Of a DNA stretch of 64,000 bases, positions 13,101 to 27,500 are shown one piece after another. The translations under genes were made by a program, and so were the position numbers. This DNA comes from Halichondria panicea (taxonomy: Eukaryota; Porifera; Demospongiae; Suberitida; Halichondriidae). The notes below the pieces were generated by a model, which was not told the DNA's origin, searched no databases, and was given only the letters and a program-made list of their open reading frames with translations. The stretch's first letter is position 1. Each line of letters starts with the position of its first letter. The stretch is from positions 3,153,803 through 3,217,802 of the forward strand of contig NC_087380.1 of the NCBI RefSeq assembly GCF_963675165.1, given 5' to 3'.

Positions 13101-13932
13101 TGCTAGTGCACTCATTGACTATGAACCCTGGCCTCTGGATACTAGTGAAAAAGACACCAATACTGCTGGTCACACTGTGGATAGAACTAAGCACTCTTCA
13201 AAGAACAGTAAGAAGCGAAAACATAAGAGTAAGCGTGATGATGCTTCTAAGAGTTATAGCGACAAAAGACACCATGAAAGAAGGGAGTCAAGAAAAGAAA
13301 AAACTGGAACAAGTTCCAATTCAAGGGATAGATCACTCGAAAGACACTCATCTAAGTATAGATATAAACATTCTCGCCACGATCATCACTCTAGATCAAG
13401 ATCGTATGAAAGCTCGCGACATAAAGACCGCAGTAGCCACTCTCCTAGTAGAAGCAGTCGAGAGAGTCGGTTATATGAGAGAGAAAAAGGCCATTGCTCT
13501 AAAATACTGGTATGCTCTGGTGAGCTTTCTCCTGAGGATAGTACACCAGCACATAATAGTCGACAGGAAACAGGCTCGTCTGGTCAAGCGAGATCACCTA
13601 AACAAGTAATTTCGTTGGACGAGGATCGCTCAACCAAATCTTGCAAGGCCCTCTCCAATGAGCTGAATGGATTAGAGAAACAGATCACCGATAATAAACG
13701 GGACTTGTTGAAGAGTATGCTACGACGAGAACGAATTGTGTTGTTGCGTAACAGTCTCCACCCCCGCCCACCAGACCCTCTGCCGACTCCCTCCAGTCTG
13801 AGGGGTGGGGAAAGTGTGGGGGACATGCAGAGCGAGTTGCACTCACTGGAATCAGCTATTCTCGATGGAAAGAAGCACTTGTTACGAGTCATGAAGAGGA
13901 TTGAGGAAGATCAAGCTGACGACAGTGACTAA
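10174..13932 (+). CDS. TOPORS: E3 ubiquitin/SUMO ligase TOPORS
   Basis: Eight exons: 10174-10282, 10628 to about 10746 (donor may be 3 bases later), 10930-11003, 11064-11222, 11278-11351, 11475-11607, 11845-12038 and 12578-13932; about 738 aa (human 1045). Order: C3HC4 RING (CPIC at the start, NACFHTFCFSC after splicing, then CPLC), VIHNVRANDDYD, a basic patch SFRGYRTTRF, then the TOPORS core RDISASFFRSNPAAAHRLYP...HFIHEFISFAASPFDM, which matches human closely. The large last exon is acidic/Ser-rich, then a Lys/Arg/Ser-rich RS-like nuclear part, and ends in a predicted coiled coil. In mammals it ubiquitinates or SUMOylates p53 and other nuclear targets and is found at centrosomes. Intron 1 is a minor-class AT-AC intron that splits the codon of the RING histidine. 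The least certain border is the exon 2 donor. Confidence 0.92.
10283..10627 (+). other. U12-type AT-AC intron in TOPORS
   Basis: No GT-AG pair restores the RING finger here. The donor ATATCCTC at 10283-10290 matches the U12 AT-AC consensus ATATCCTT in seven of eight positions. TGCCTTGAC at 10608-10616 matches the branch consensus TTCCTTRAC in eight of nine. The intron ends AC at 10626-10627, 12 bases after the branch A at 10615, as is typical. Splicing joins TTTC to ATACATTTTGC and gives F-H-T-F-C, exactly the C-x-H-x2-C spacing needed. Confidence 0.9.
12262..12484. mobile_element. MITE-like inverted-repeat element in TOPORS intron 7
   Basis: The left end GCCGTATATAGTGCC and the right end GCGCTATACGG are imperfect inverted repeats, and internal sequence carries TTTCG/CGAAA words on both sides. 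It resembles the element at 7409 in its termini. About 220 bp, non-coding, upstream of the exon 8 acceptor. Confidence 0.55.
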
Positions 13933-14143
13933 TAATTATAATACGTATAATTTATATGCAACAATAATTATTGTCTGTCAAAAACAGGAACAATCCTGGT
14001 GGTGATGAATGATAAAAGCTGTAAAAATAAGGCTTGGTCAATTACGATCTTTACCGCCACAGAGTAGGCGTGCAAATTGTAGCAAATTCCCTTTTGCAAC
14101 GTGAGAATCATGTGTGTGCTGAGTTGGCTGTCTCTTGTCAACA

Positions 14144-17100
14144 ATGGCTGAGGAAAGTCGCTTTATACAAGCTGCTGTGACACTACCGCGGAGCAAGCGA
14201 GCGGACAAACATGCAGGTAGCCAGCCTGCAAACACAGTATAAGTGTTGAATGACTGCGTGCATGCACCCCTAGCTACCGGTAGCTAGCCTGTAGAGTTTG
14301 TTTTCAACATCCTGTTTGTGTGTGCATTAGGCTGTTTATGGTTCTCCTTGAACTTGTTTATTTTGTTGCATGTTTGTATGTATAAATAAACAAGATATGC
14401 TTATATTTAGGGCTCGTAAACTTACAAGCGTATTTAACCACACGTGCATGATTTGTACATGACTCGACAATGTATTAACGAATTGCTCTTTTTATGCTCT
14501 AGAAGGAGAAGGTGATTTTAATCCCAGTGAGCCTGGAGGTAAGTAGCTATGCACGCACAACTATGACCATCTGTGTCCAATGGGACCATAGTGCTGCCCC
14601 CAACATGCACTCACACTAGTTGGTTTGATCTCCTATTCTTTAATGGCAGTCCCCAACTCTGTGTATACTGGATTAGTATATTAGCAGATCGAGGATCCCC
14701 TCATGTGCTCCTGGTATTAGTTAGGTAGGTAGAATCACTACAGCATTTTAATATGATTCTAGTACATGTAGGTATTATTGGGAGTGACCAATAACTCATA
14801 ATAGTGACTTCATTCTGATACCTAATAAGTCCATGGCCCTGGAGTGACTGACAATGCTGTTTATAGTCCTACCAGCTTATAATTGTGGCTACCAATCATC
14901 TGTATCCAGTTACTAATGGTAACCTGTGCCATTGCTTTGTAACTGAACTGCTCTCAAGTCACAAACTGAGCCATCATTGATGCTACTCGAGTGTCTGCCC
15001 ATGCTTTAGCTCATGCTGTTACATGTGCAGTAGCATGTTTGATATTGTAGCACTGGCAATTGTGGTAGATTAATAATTATAAGGTGTATAATGATTATGG
15101 TAAACATGCACTTGACAACTTCAGTCCATAATAATTATTGTCAGAGTGACCATGCAAACATTTCTTGTGGTGATGATCGAAGTATCCACTCAGGCTTATG
15201 CTCCATCCCCCCTCCATTATAAGATACTGAGATACTTGTATTCCATTGCTTTGGGGACTGCAGTCTCTAGCTCCAGCAATCACAGCCAGGGAAGTGTACC
15301 CACCCCTCATGCCCCTCATGCTTAGACTCAGGTTGAATTTGTTGAATTAAGCAACTTTAGGTTTGTTTTTTGAACTGAGAGGATATAGACAACACTGTTG
15401 CTGGTTTATTTAATTTCAGCTGTGTTTGTTACAAGTCTAGTTTCTGTTGATTTTCTCACTGTGTGTATTGTATACATACCCAGCTAAGATTTGAAAAATG
15501 GTTGCCCTTAACGACCAGTAGATACTGTTTGGGTGGAAGGACTCTTTTACTTAGCTTTTATGTTAGGCTATAGTTGTAGGTGATGTACATGTTTTAAGGG
15601 GAGGGGGGGGGTACACCGAATAAAAGTGTGTCGCGAAATAATTCTTTGGTCTAGCTATTCTCTGACACGTCCACAAGTGCTACTACTATTAAAATAGCTT
15701 TTATATATAAGCTGTAATTTATGTTATGCTATAAGTACAGGTGCTGTACATGTTTATGTAGATTTAAAGTGGGAGTATCGCGAATAAAAATGTGTTGCAA
15801 TAAAAAAAATTTGTTGGTATAATAATATTCTTTAGCTAGTCCACAACTGCTGTCCTGTAGTGACAACGAACTTATACCTACTACTACCTGTGCAGGTATA
15901 ATGGACAACCTTCTCCACCTGCTCCCACTCGTGTGTCTGTATGATGGACAGGGCTCCACCTCCAAGAGAGTACGCTATCTCAACGACCTAGCCAAGGTGA
16001 GTAAAGTGATTGTATGTGTGTGTCTTATGTACAGCACTTCTTCATAGTTGTGAGCTAGCTAGCAGGTTACACAACACAGCCTCTTACCCACAATTCTAGC
16101 CTCCCTTTTGTCATATTCCTTGTAGTTTGAGACTAATAATTAGAGGATCACTGGAGTCTATAATTATGGACAATTTTATGATATTATAAACTAGTGAAAT
16201 GCTTTGTGCTCAGGAATGGTACGTTTGTTCCCCATGCAGGTGATTAAGAGTGTTGGTCATGTGATTGAACCAAACTACCCGGTCGAGAGAGTCATTGAAT
16301 GGTAAGAAGATGTGTGCATGCAGTGTAATGTGATTTTTGATTATTATATATACTCGACTCGTTCAAATTTACTAGCTTAATTAATGTACGTACATGGCTG
16401 TACAGTGAAACCTGTCTCTATAGCAATCACCTTCAGGCTTGGGCAGACCAGCAATGGCTGTAATAAATTTGTTCGGCCTATAGCTAGCTATCTAATGATG
16501 GTGTTAATTTAGATTGGTAGCTTTTACGTTGAAATGTAAACAGGTGACACAGTTGCTAACAGGGTGACTATGCATGTCTTCACAACAATAAGATCAATGC
16601 AATCCATAATATCTATAAGTATACGTACAGTTGTTACAGTGGTATGCATACATGTGTGTTGTGAGTTAATTGACTACAGTAGGTAAATTAAGTGCTAGAA
16701 AACAATAGTTTCCAGTCAGTGTAGTACATGTGGTTGGTCCAGCTCTTTAATTATGCTTCAGAAATTTTGATGATTTGTTTTGCCTTCTTCATTCTTTTCG
16801 CGAGCATTGGACATTTGTGACCACAGAACATGCCCAGCCAGTTAATGATGCAGTCTCCAAACGGTCCAACTAGGTCACCAACCAGACTGTAGAATACCCG
16901 AACAATCTTCTTGAGTAGGAAGTCGAACATTTTCGACAGAGGAAAAAAAACCCATGTGTACAACCAAATGATTGTTGCATTCATCAGTGCCAAATAAAAA
17001 ACCCAGGGCACGCCACACGCAAACACCCAGCAATAGAGACAAGAGAAGCGAACTTTGTTGTAGAAACACTTCATGAATCTATCGGGACAGCTCCCTAGCG

Positions 17101-18541
17101 TACTGCTCTTGGGTTGCACAAACACTGATCTGTAGTCAAACTGCAATAGAGAGAAAGTACGTCAATTACTGCAATGGAGAGTTTGAGGTACACTCATGTC
17201 GTAGTAACAAGGATACACTGTGCATAGGATGAGTAGTAACATGCTGCTAGCATGCGTTGAGTATAAACTGTAATGGAAAACTTCTCTTTCTAACTCACAT
17301 TTGGTTCACCGTCAACACTTTCGCTCTCCAAACCTCCTTCATCGCTTGCTTCCCCACCCAAATCCGTGCAGCCCATTTCAATTTCCTCCTCATTGACTCG
17401 AGTGCCGTGGGTACGAGGGGACTGTACCTCGGGTAGGCTGGGGGGGACATTCATTTCTCAGCAAGACGGAGGAAAACGGTTTTTCTGGGAGCTTGATTCT
17501 TACGTTGTGCACTAGCTTTGTCACTCAGTGCCTTCCAGCTTTTATACTTGATGTTGTATTAATTGTCAACAAGAGGGTGAAGGAAATTGGTAGATTAGAG
17601 CTGAAGTTTGGTAAAGTACAGCCTAGTGGTTTCGTTTTCAATGGTAGTTTTGCCAAGTGTGAAGATTAAGCTGTAGAAGTAAACCAGGCATACATGATTG
17701 TAGGTATTGCTGAATGTAGTTTCTGTTTTGTTTGAGTAGTGTCTGCATGCTTGCTTAAACACACGGTTACTCCGATTTATTTATGTACCACACACACGCC
17801 ACCCCACCCCACCCCACGCCACCCCACCCCACACACACACACGCCACCCCACCCCACACACACACACACACACACACACCACCCCACACACACACAGTGT
17901 TCGTCTCTCGCTTGCCAGCAGTATAAAGGAAGTTAGGGCTGGTGGATTGCGGGTGTTGCGATACCTCCTCACTTCAAAGGACGTGTTTGCTGTGATGCTA
18001 AAGCATCGGATAGACCTGTTTGTTGCTAGGTCACTGGACGTCCCGGCCGACAGGGAGATAGAGAGATTACAGGCCATGAGGTTCATCAGACAAGTGAGCA
18101 TGTAGTTCTTAGAGAGACCATAATTATAGTGGGTGTTGATTAATACACATTGTACAGGCTATCTCTGTGGCAGCGGACATCTTCCCACGCTCACTGGCAG
18201 CCCCTCTTGTCTCTATCCTCCTCTTTGACGTGGAGCCCCAGGACAACCTCACCTGGTCCTGCATGGCCACTCTTTGTGAGCTCGGTGAGTCACCAATAAC
18301 TAGCTATCTGTCCATAGAACTACATGTACACTGTATATGACCTTCACTATTCATCCATGGCCTCTCTAGTGGGTCTCTGGTGTGTTGTCATAATACATGT
18401 AGTACATAAAATTAAATTTCTCGTCAATTGCCTACATGTAAGTCTTTAGTTAGTGTCAGTATCGTCGCTGTGAACCCTACATACATGTACATGTGTATCC
18501 ACAGCGACACAAATACAGCACTTGTAATGAATTTCTCCCCT

Positions 18542-18576
<35 letters not shown>

Positions 18577-21500
18577 CTCTGCACAACCCAGAAGTGGCCT
18601 CACAGTCAGGGGCTATTCGAGCTTTGATTCGTGGTCTGCTCAAGTGTGGTGCCTCTCGGATCAGTGAAAGCGTCACACTCACACTCTCTCATCTACTCAA
18701 CTCTCAAGCAACTCGCAAGTTTATCAGATCTCAACTAGACATTGAGGTTAGTAGATCTGTACTGATAGTCGTGGTTGAGTTGGCTTGTTGTACTGATTTG
18801 GTACATTGTGTTGACAAGTTAGCACTGCTAGTGTAGTGGTATCATGCAAGATTCCCATTCTTGCGACCCGGGTTCGATTCCCGGGCAGTGCAATCTTTTT
18901 TGCCCCTCTATAACCATAGCAACAGACGTTTACAGTTATTGACCTGTTTTTATAGAACTTTCACTGCTGGTGTAATGGTGTTTTTTGCAAGATTCCCATT
19001 CTTGTGACCTAGCTGGGGTTTGACTCCGAGCAGTGCATTTTTGTGGTCACTATCAAAGATGCAGGTATAATTATGTGATCTCACAAGCCACTCTTCACAT
19101 GTATCACGTCGGAAGCATTAGAATAGGCCAATGATATTGTACCATGTACATGTAGCACATAATTATGTATAACATTAACTCTGTAAGGATAATAAAAGGA
19201 TAATAAAAGTTTCAGTTATAGCCCCCCTCCCCACTTGCTCGTGATTGTCACATGATTTGTACCCCTCCCCACAGACCCTCCTGGCACCCATCACTGACCT
19301 CCACTATCGCCACCTGATTGAAGAGGACAAGTCGAGTCAGACTCAAGACAATACTCACCGTGTCGAGGCCTCAAAGATGGCGATCGTAGCACTCCTCAAG
19401 ACCTGGCCTGGAATATTCTCCCTCGGTAGCCCTAGCAACACTGGACTGCAGCCGCTACTCAACATGCTCCCCCTGGCCACACCCACTGTACAGAAGGAGA
19501 TATTGGACGTCCTGTACTCGGTCTTCCAATTGAAAGTGCCCGAGTGGACAAAGAGTTTCAGCGATGCTGTCACAAGCATAGGTACTGTGTAATAACTATA
19601 TCTCACTTGAGTGTTGAGTGTATAATTATATGCTGCTATAATTATTGGAGCCTATGAAGTAAAGTACATGTAGGAATTTCACAACACCTTGATAATTACC
19701 GAGCTATACATGTACATGACATTGTATAGCAATTAATGATGCCCTAAAAGCCTACTGTAGCTGTTACAAAGTGGATGCATGCAGCTACATGTACACGTGT
19801 AGGAAATTGCTTTTGAGGGTTGCATGTGTCTACGTACTGTGAGAACTTTGTCCACTTAGACACGGTTCATTGGGGCTCAGATTTGCGTTCATTCTGGACA
19901 TGCCCCGGCCGGTTATGAGTGCATAATTACGTCTCATTGTGACGTACATCTGTTTGTATTCATGGCTGCATGACCAACCACCCTTAGTTCCTTCGTTATC
20001 TGACTCACTGCCTTGTTGTTTACTTCCTACTGCGTACTTCTATGCAAATATTTGTAAAATCCCTTCAGATATCTTTGCACTTATCTGTTGAACCTTACAT
20101 TGCAATAGCTTCTGTTACTGTGATATTAATTTACTTTATCCAACTACCGGTCCCAGTGTCCAAAGCATTCCTACTATGTACGTTGTGATTTGTGATTGCG
20201 TATGTCCTATTTCATATTAGTTGCTGTAATAATGCATGAGCACAGCTACATGTACATGCATATAATTATATGTACATGTATGTAGTTCAGCCAAACATAA
20301 TTACATGTACATGTATAATTATAACGATTATATTATGCATATTAATGACTTGGTGGTCTCCATCACGTGACAGTTGTATAATTATTTGTCCGTGCATGGT
20401 CACAGATCCTGCTCAGCCCAAGGACGAGTGGAGTCTCTCTGAAGGGTTTGTAGCTGCAGAGGGCAAGGACCTGCTCCCCCCTAAGACCGTCGATCGTACA
20501 GACCTTGTCAACTGTTACCAAGCACTCCTCCTGGCAACTCTCCTGGAGACAGGATTGTTTGATGTGAGTGAAAGTGCCTCTGGGCTGATGGTGATAAATA
20601 ATTATGATAATTTAGAACAAGCCTAAAGGTAACTGAAGCTTGATCTTCTGTTTGTATGTTTACATGTGACAGTGCGTGTAATCATCTCTGTCACGAGAAA
20701 CCTGCTACTTTGAATAGACTTATAAATACTTAATAGAGGACAGCCCAACCAACAGTGGCTGTAATATAGAGGTGGCCTGCTAACGTAGATACAAACACGT
20801 GCTATGGAGACTTTGGGGCCATTAACCTGAGGGTGACCACAATAGACACGTTTCACTATACAAAAGAGTTTACGAAATATAATTACTGTAGCCATATGCA
20901 TGCTAGTAGTCTATGCTGCCTATATTTCATTATCTACTGTGTCAACACAGCACCTTGTTGATGTGTGTCTGAGAGCTGAGCGACATGTGGCTGTCATGGC
21001 AACCATCTTACTGGCCCAGCTATTACACCAGACCAACACTATCCTGCCCCCAGGCTACTCCAGTGACGCCCACTCACTACCAGACCTTATCGCCTCTGCC
21101 ATCGACTTTGTGGAGGCACAGGACCAGCGACAGTGAGTGGTGTGGGCGTGTGGGCGGCTCTGTATATTGCCCACAAAATAGTTATTTATTGCTGTAGTAT
21201 GCAAATTCATTAACAGTATTGTCACCTTATACACAAAGTAAGAGAGCAGTAAGCTGATCCCAATGTACTGCTATCCCTCATAATTATTTTTGTGTTACTA
21301 TATTTAAAGAGAGGAGGTCCTTCTCTGGTGTATAGCGTAGCTCACTAGCGTGAATATATTTATTTGGTGACATATCATCCTCCCTTCATTCCATAGTCGA
21401 GCCTCGGAGGTGATCAGCTGTCTGGATCGAGTCCACCAACTCAAGAAAGAGAGGGTGAAGCCATCTTCACTCTATCTCAAGCTCATTCTGGAGCAGTCGG

Positions 21501-24500
21501 CGTACTTTTCTGCCAACAAGACCAAGGGAGACTCGGAACAGCAACACATACCGTCCGTAAGTGTGTCATCTTCATGTACATGCATGTAGCTTGCATTAAA
21601 AGAGTAACCAATATGTCAGTCAAAATCCCTCTCTGAGATATACAGGAAGATATGCACTGTAACAAAAACATATCAGAAACTTACCAACTTAGTCCTAACT
21701 CAATTGCAACACATTTAAATCTTTTTTCAATCACCTGCTGGCATTTATTGTAGTGTAAGGCACACATTTTCATTGCATATACATGCATGTACACATGTTA
21801 TAACACGTACAGTCTGTACGTCCCATAGTTTGAGTATCACTATCCGTGTACCATCTTTCACCCAGGACCTCGACGAGGCGACTGTGAACACTCTGATCAA
21901 AGACACAAATGTCCTAGGGACAAAGACATACCAGAGCTGGGATTGGACGCTTCTCCGCTCTCTCCTGCAGCACCCAAGCCTCAGACCATCTCTCATGCAG
22001 GAAGACAGTCTCTTTGCTAGGTGGGGGCACTAAGGCTGTGATGCCTAGTAACTATCTGAGATGTGGATCGATCGATATGGTTTTTATATATGACGTCAAG
22101 GGTAAAAGAAGAGAGGGCATGCAACTCCTATATGAGCAGAGTTCAAACGTGGGCGGATGAATGTGCATGACTGTGCATGAAATACTAAAAATAGAAATTT
22201 CTATTTTTAGCACTTCATGCAAATGCACACATTCCTCCGCCCACGTTTGAACTCTGCTAGCTACGTGTACTGATAGTGGAGTTGCATGCCCTCTCTTCTT
22301 TTATACGCCCTTGATGACGTGTTGTAATTACATTTATGTGACCCTCGCAACAGTCTTGTTGAGTGCTAGATTTGTTTAGAGGTTCACTCTAGGGTTGAAG
22401 CAGGTACAAATATGCCGTGGACATCTTATTGTGCCACTAGTACTGAATCCCTGAAAACTCAACTCTCGCTGCAGGCCATCCTTCGCTTTAGTAACGAATG
22501 TTTGGGAACAATGTAGAGTGATTATTGAAGGCCTATACGGTACAGTTATTGTGACACGGCAATGCTCATGCCTCAGTTGATAGTATAGCTAGTTGTCCAA
22601 TACCAACTATTTTGTTTTGTTTTCTGTGATCCTGTGGGGAAGTTAAGGAAGTTTTGTACAAACCACAAAGTGGCAGGCTATAGAGATTTCACAAGTAATG
22701 GAAGCTTGAAGCTTTCTGATTCTCGTGAATTGATTTCATAGTATCCTCCGCATGCATTTTTAATACAATTTGTGTCCTGATATAAGCCTTACGTGTACAC
22801 TTGGGGTGTGTATAAAATTTTCTCAAAACACCGAGTTAAGTGTTTCTGAGAAAAAATTGAGCTCAAATGTACTTAGTCTATTTCACTGTATAGCTAGCAC
22901 TGACATTTGATCCTACTCCCGTGTGCCATTAAAATAATTGTGTATACAAGTTGCTTCCATTGTCATAATTGTATTCCAATTGACCAGTGGGTAGCAAAAG
23001 CGCTTTGAAAACAATCCAAAATGGAGTGTATACATGTACATGTATATTAATTAGCTAGTCTATGCATACGTCTGTCTATATTGATGTGCTGGCGAAAATT
23101 GTTTAGGCCTATAGGCATAAACCTTGATAGATTCATTCGTTTACTTTATTGTGGCTGAATACAAATTTTGTTTTGAAACTGAAACTTGAAGCTTTACGTA
23201 TGTACACGTTAGAGTTATCTCACGTTGTTATTTTCCCTCTGCAGGTTTATCAAGCGATTGTGTAACTTCTATATGCCCAGCAAGCACCTGTACAGTACCA
23301 TCATCTATAATGAGAGCAATACAAAGAGATTCTCATCTGTCGGACAGGAGGTGGTCAAGTTCCTGTGCCGAGTGGAGGATGTGAGTTCTGTGAGAGGACG
23401 GGGGTAATGTGAGGGCTGTGAGTGTGTGTGTGAGGATGTGACGGTCCCTGCAAAAATATTAACAAATCACTGACAGCATAACACAGAGTCATGTGACATG
23501 TACTCTTATACCCTCCCCCCTCACACACACACATAGAGCACGTCTGGTTTCCTGTTTGACCTTGTCTCTGACATTGTGACTGAGCTGAGTCAGGTGACTG
23601 CGTCTAAACTGACAGCCGATGTCTTCACGACCTCCAACGTATCACACAAGCTCTCTAGAGATTACTTCCTCTTCTTAGGCACCGTCTCCTTCCACAAACC
23701 CTCTCTACTGCGACAGTGCAAGGCTTATGGAGCGTAAGTTAGAACATCCGCTGCTGATAGTAGTTAGCCAGCATGGAGAGTGGTCATCTCTTATGCAAAC
23801 CTCCTATGAAAGAAGTACATGTAATATAGTGTAGTAATTGAGGAGGGGGTAGACTGGGGGCAGGACTATAAGGGTGGTAGTAGTGCATGCATGTATCCAC
23901 GTACATGCATGTCGTAAAGGTTATACGAATAATAGACAACTTAAAACCATTACAAAATGCATGTCAGTTATATGCATGCATATACAAATATTTTTATGTT
24001 CTAATATTTTGGTTCACCCAGCTATTCTCACCCTCCTCCCACTCACTCACGTACAGTCTCCTCGATATTTGTAACTACCCGAACCGATCTGACCTCATGC
24101 GTCTCATGATCACCACTCTCGACTTTGCCCACGACGTCCACTCGAGAGTGATCCTCAACAAACTCCTCACTGCCACTCATAAAGAGATGAGGCTGTACTC
24201 CACTCAACACATGAGGGTGCTACTCAGAGCTAAGATGCCTTTCTTTAACAGCTGGGGCCTAGAGCTTCTACTGCCGCAGGTGGGTTCGTGGTGATTAGTC
24301 ACGGTCAGTTAAAACTGAATTTTTAGTTTGGCATGATTGTATAATGAAACTTCAGTGTCACATGTATATACAGTGCATCCGGTCTAGAGAGTAGAATACA
24401 AAAATAGGTGAGTAGTTGTACTTAAATGTATCTCAAGATTGGAACATTTCTAAGAAATTGTGCTGATACCATTGTATAGGTAAAAGAATAAGCTACAACA

Positions 24501-27500
24501 TGATTCAAAAATATTTCCCCAAAAGTTGTTGTAGTGGGAAATAATTTTAGGTGATAAAGGGGGTGATCGTAAAAAAATGTACGTAACATCAATTATCTCC
24601 GGAACTAAAATATTTTTGGAAAAAAATGTTCTTATCAAAAGTTAGAGAATTTATTCAAGCTTACTCCGTGTAATTTTTAGACCTTAGCCGTAAGATTTTC
24701 TTTAAATCTCTCCCTAACCGAAACGGCACTAAAAACTAGTAATTTTGAGCACTGCGGAGGATGTGTAGATATTTAAGTAACATCGAATCTTTCATAAGAT
24801 ACCCAAACTATCTATAGATGTTGTGACAAAGTTTCAAACCTTAGCCGGAAACCGTTGGCCTTTTCTCTCCCTAACCGATTACCCATGCACTATAACAATT
24901 GGGTACTGTTTTATTAATCACCACAAACCCACCACCTTATGTTGTCATGGAAATAATTTTGGATATGATGTAGCTTATTCATTCGCCTACACAACGGTCT
25001 CAGCAGATTTTCTTAGAAATGTTCCGATCATAAAATATTTACATTTAAGTACAACTACTCACACATTTTTGGTATTCTACTCTTTAGACTGGATGCACTG
25101 TATAGTGTACGTAGTCACTTTGGTGGTTACATTCAAAATTATTCTTCCCTCTCTTGCACACATGCATATAGTTGTATGATACAGATCGACAAGTTGCCAT
25201 GGAGGCAGTGGACATTTTGGATGAGGCGTGTGAAGAGGAGACATTTCTAGAAGCCCTAGTGTTGGAGCAACCTCAACTCCTCCATCTTGGAGAGAAGGGA
25301 GCAGCTCTTCTCACGAGGTTCTTCTCTGTCAAGAGGGGCTTCACACTCATGTCTCGCTTGGGCTACCTACAGCTCACATTAAACAACTGGTTTACGGTAT
25401 GCACGTGTATATACAGTGCTTCGGTTTTGTTGCTGATTTAGTATAAGAGCAGGTTTTTATATGGTTTTTCTCTACTGCATTACAGTATTATAATCTGTGT
25501 TTAGCAGACCTTACGTACTTGTTTTGCAACCAGTTGTGCTGCAATTGTCCCTATTTTTTATAGCATTCATTCATTCACAATACTTCTTACATGTACTCTA
25601 TAGCTTTGTTTAACTCTTCTGCTGTATATAGGAGTACAACCTTCTCTATGTGTACATCGTGGAAGAAAGGTTGGCCGAAACACTCACTTCCTTCAAACAG
25701 ACTGAAGAGGGGGAGTTTGTACGGAGGAACAATACAGCTGTCATTTTCCCCAAAGCGTTTGTGCCAGTACACCTGTACGGGCAGTTGGTACAACATGAAG
25801 AGGGGTGTGTCTCAATAGAGAAAGAGGTACATGAGTGACATGTGTGCTGCTTCATCTGTCATGACTCACGTGTAATACATATACAGTCTTATTTACAGTT
25901 CTACATGTATAATTATTGTTGTATTCGTTGTAGCTTTAACTCAAACGTATTTCCTCTTCAATTAGTATGCCTTATAATTATAATAGTGAGTTTCTTTGGA
26001 ACAACGTTTAATGTATGCACGTTCGCACTCATGTAGAATCACGTATCAAGATTTGCCCTAACCATTCGGGCTGAGCCTGAAGAGAAGTGTTCCCCTGACG
26101 ACATAATCAGTAAGAAGGCAGCCATTTGGGCGTTGGGTCACATTGGCTCTTCTCCCGGTGGTCTGCGACTATTGCTGGAGGAGGAGATTATAGGGGACAT
26201 TGTGGATCTGGCAGAGACTTGTCCTGTCTTATCAATCAGAGGGTGGGTTGTAACACATGTTAATAAATTGAGTGATAAGTCTCTCGATTCCTTTGCCTGT
26301 GATTCTTAAATATTCGACTCTTTAGACTTTCTTAAAAGCCCCTACCCCAAAGTTATTATAATTATACATGCACACTTATAATTATATCTTTCTCTATAGA
26401 TTAAGACTAAAATATTTTTTGTTGTGCATAATTTGTAGATTTCGCCCCTCACAATAGTGTGCCAGCACCATGATTGCTATGTATAGATATAGAGGTAGGG
26501 TTCACTGCATGTTAACTGAATATAGATGAAAGCATACAATATACAGTGCATGTACACTGTACATAATTAATATAGAGCAATAAATATTATATTATTGACT
26601 GTTCTTGCTACACTGTGGGAATGAGCTAAATAAATAATAGTTCCTTTTTTCAACGATTATGAGCAGTTGCTGTCGTCCTCGTGGCATAAGCAACTGTCCA
26701 CCTTACTTGTTATATCTTCTTGGTCAGTGCAAAACGTGCACTTTTGTCCAAGTCCTAGTATATCTCGGCCCAGATTGGTGCTGGAGCAGTTGTTATTGAG
26801 CACCTCAAATTTGAACCAGGGACAGTAACAGCTGGCTGCATTGCGGCCACGCCCATTCAGAGTAGTTTTTACGTAAGAGTCATTGTGGATGGCATCAGTC
26901 ACCAAGAACATGTCCAAAATTGTAAGGAGTCGTTTCATCTCGGGGAGGCTGCAGGTGGATGTTGGGTCCACAATGTTTTTAACTTTCAGCTGCATGGATG
27001 GGAGTAAAGCAATAATTTAAATGACTCCATTACAACAGTACATATTGCCTGCAAGCCATATAGCTGCAGCCATGCATGCATGCATGTACAAGTGTGTTGC
27101 TCTATACAGCATGTATAAAGCATTGCTACATGCATGCATGCTGTAGAATTTTAGGAACATGCATGTATGCATGGAATAGTGCACTCACCCAGTTGCAAGA
27201 GTCGTTTCCTATAGCACGTAAGATAACGTCAAATGTTTCACGTGTTTGCCTGTTTGAGTGCTGGATCAGCTCCTCCTCTCTCATCACTTGGATTCGTACA
27301 AGAGAACTCACAACTTTTCGCAAATTATACGATATGTTCCTCTGTCGCAAATGTATGTCAATGGCACGAACGTTTACAGCGATTCCATCTGCAAGTTTTC
27401 CAATAGAAGACCTTCCATCGCTGTACCTATCGTAGTCAGTACCCTGTGCATATGCAGTAGTGAGGGCCAGTAGCAGTAGAAATGCAACTTTCAAGATGCC

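Noticed and set aside
24823-25179. 118-codon open frame in RICTOR intron 15
   Set aside because: It lies almost wholly in the terminal repeat and interior of the TA-flanked element, has no recognisable motif, and only its tail overlaps real exon 16 in the same frame by chance.
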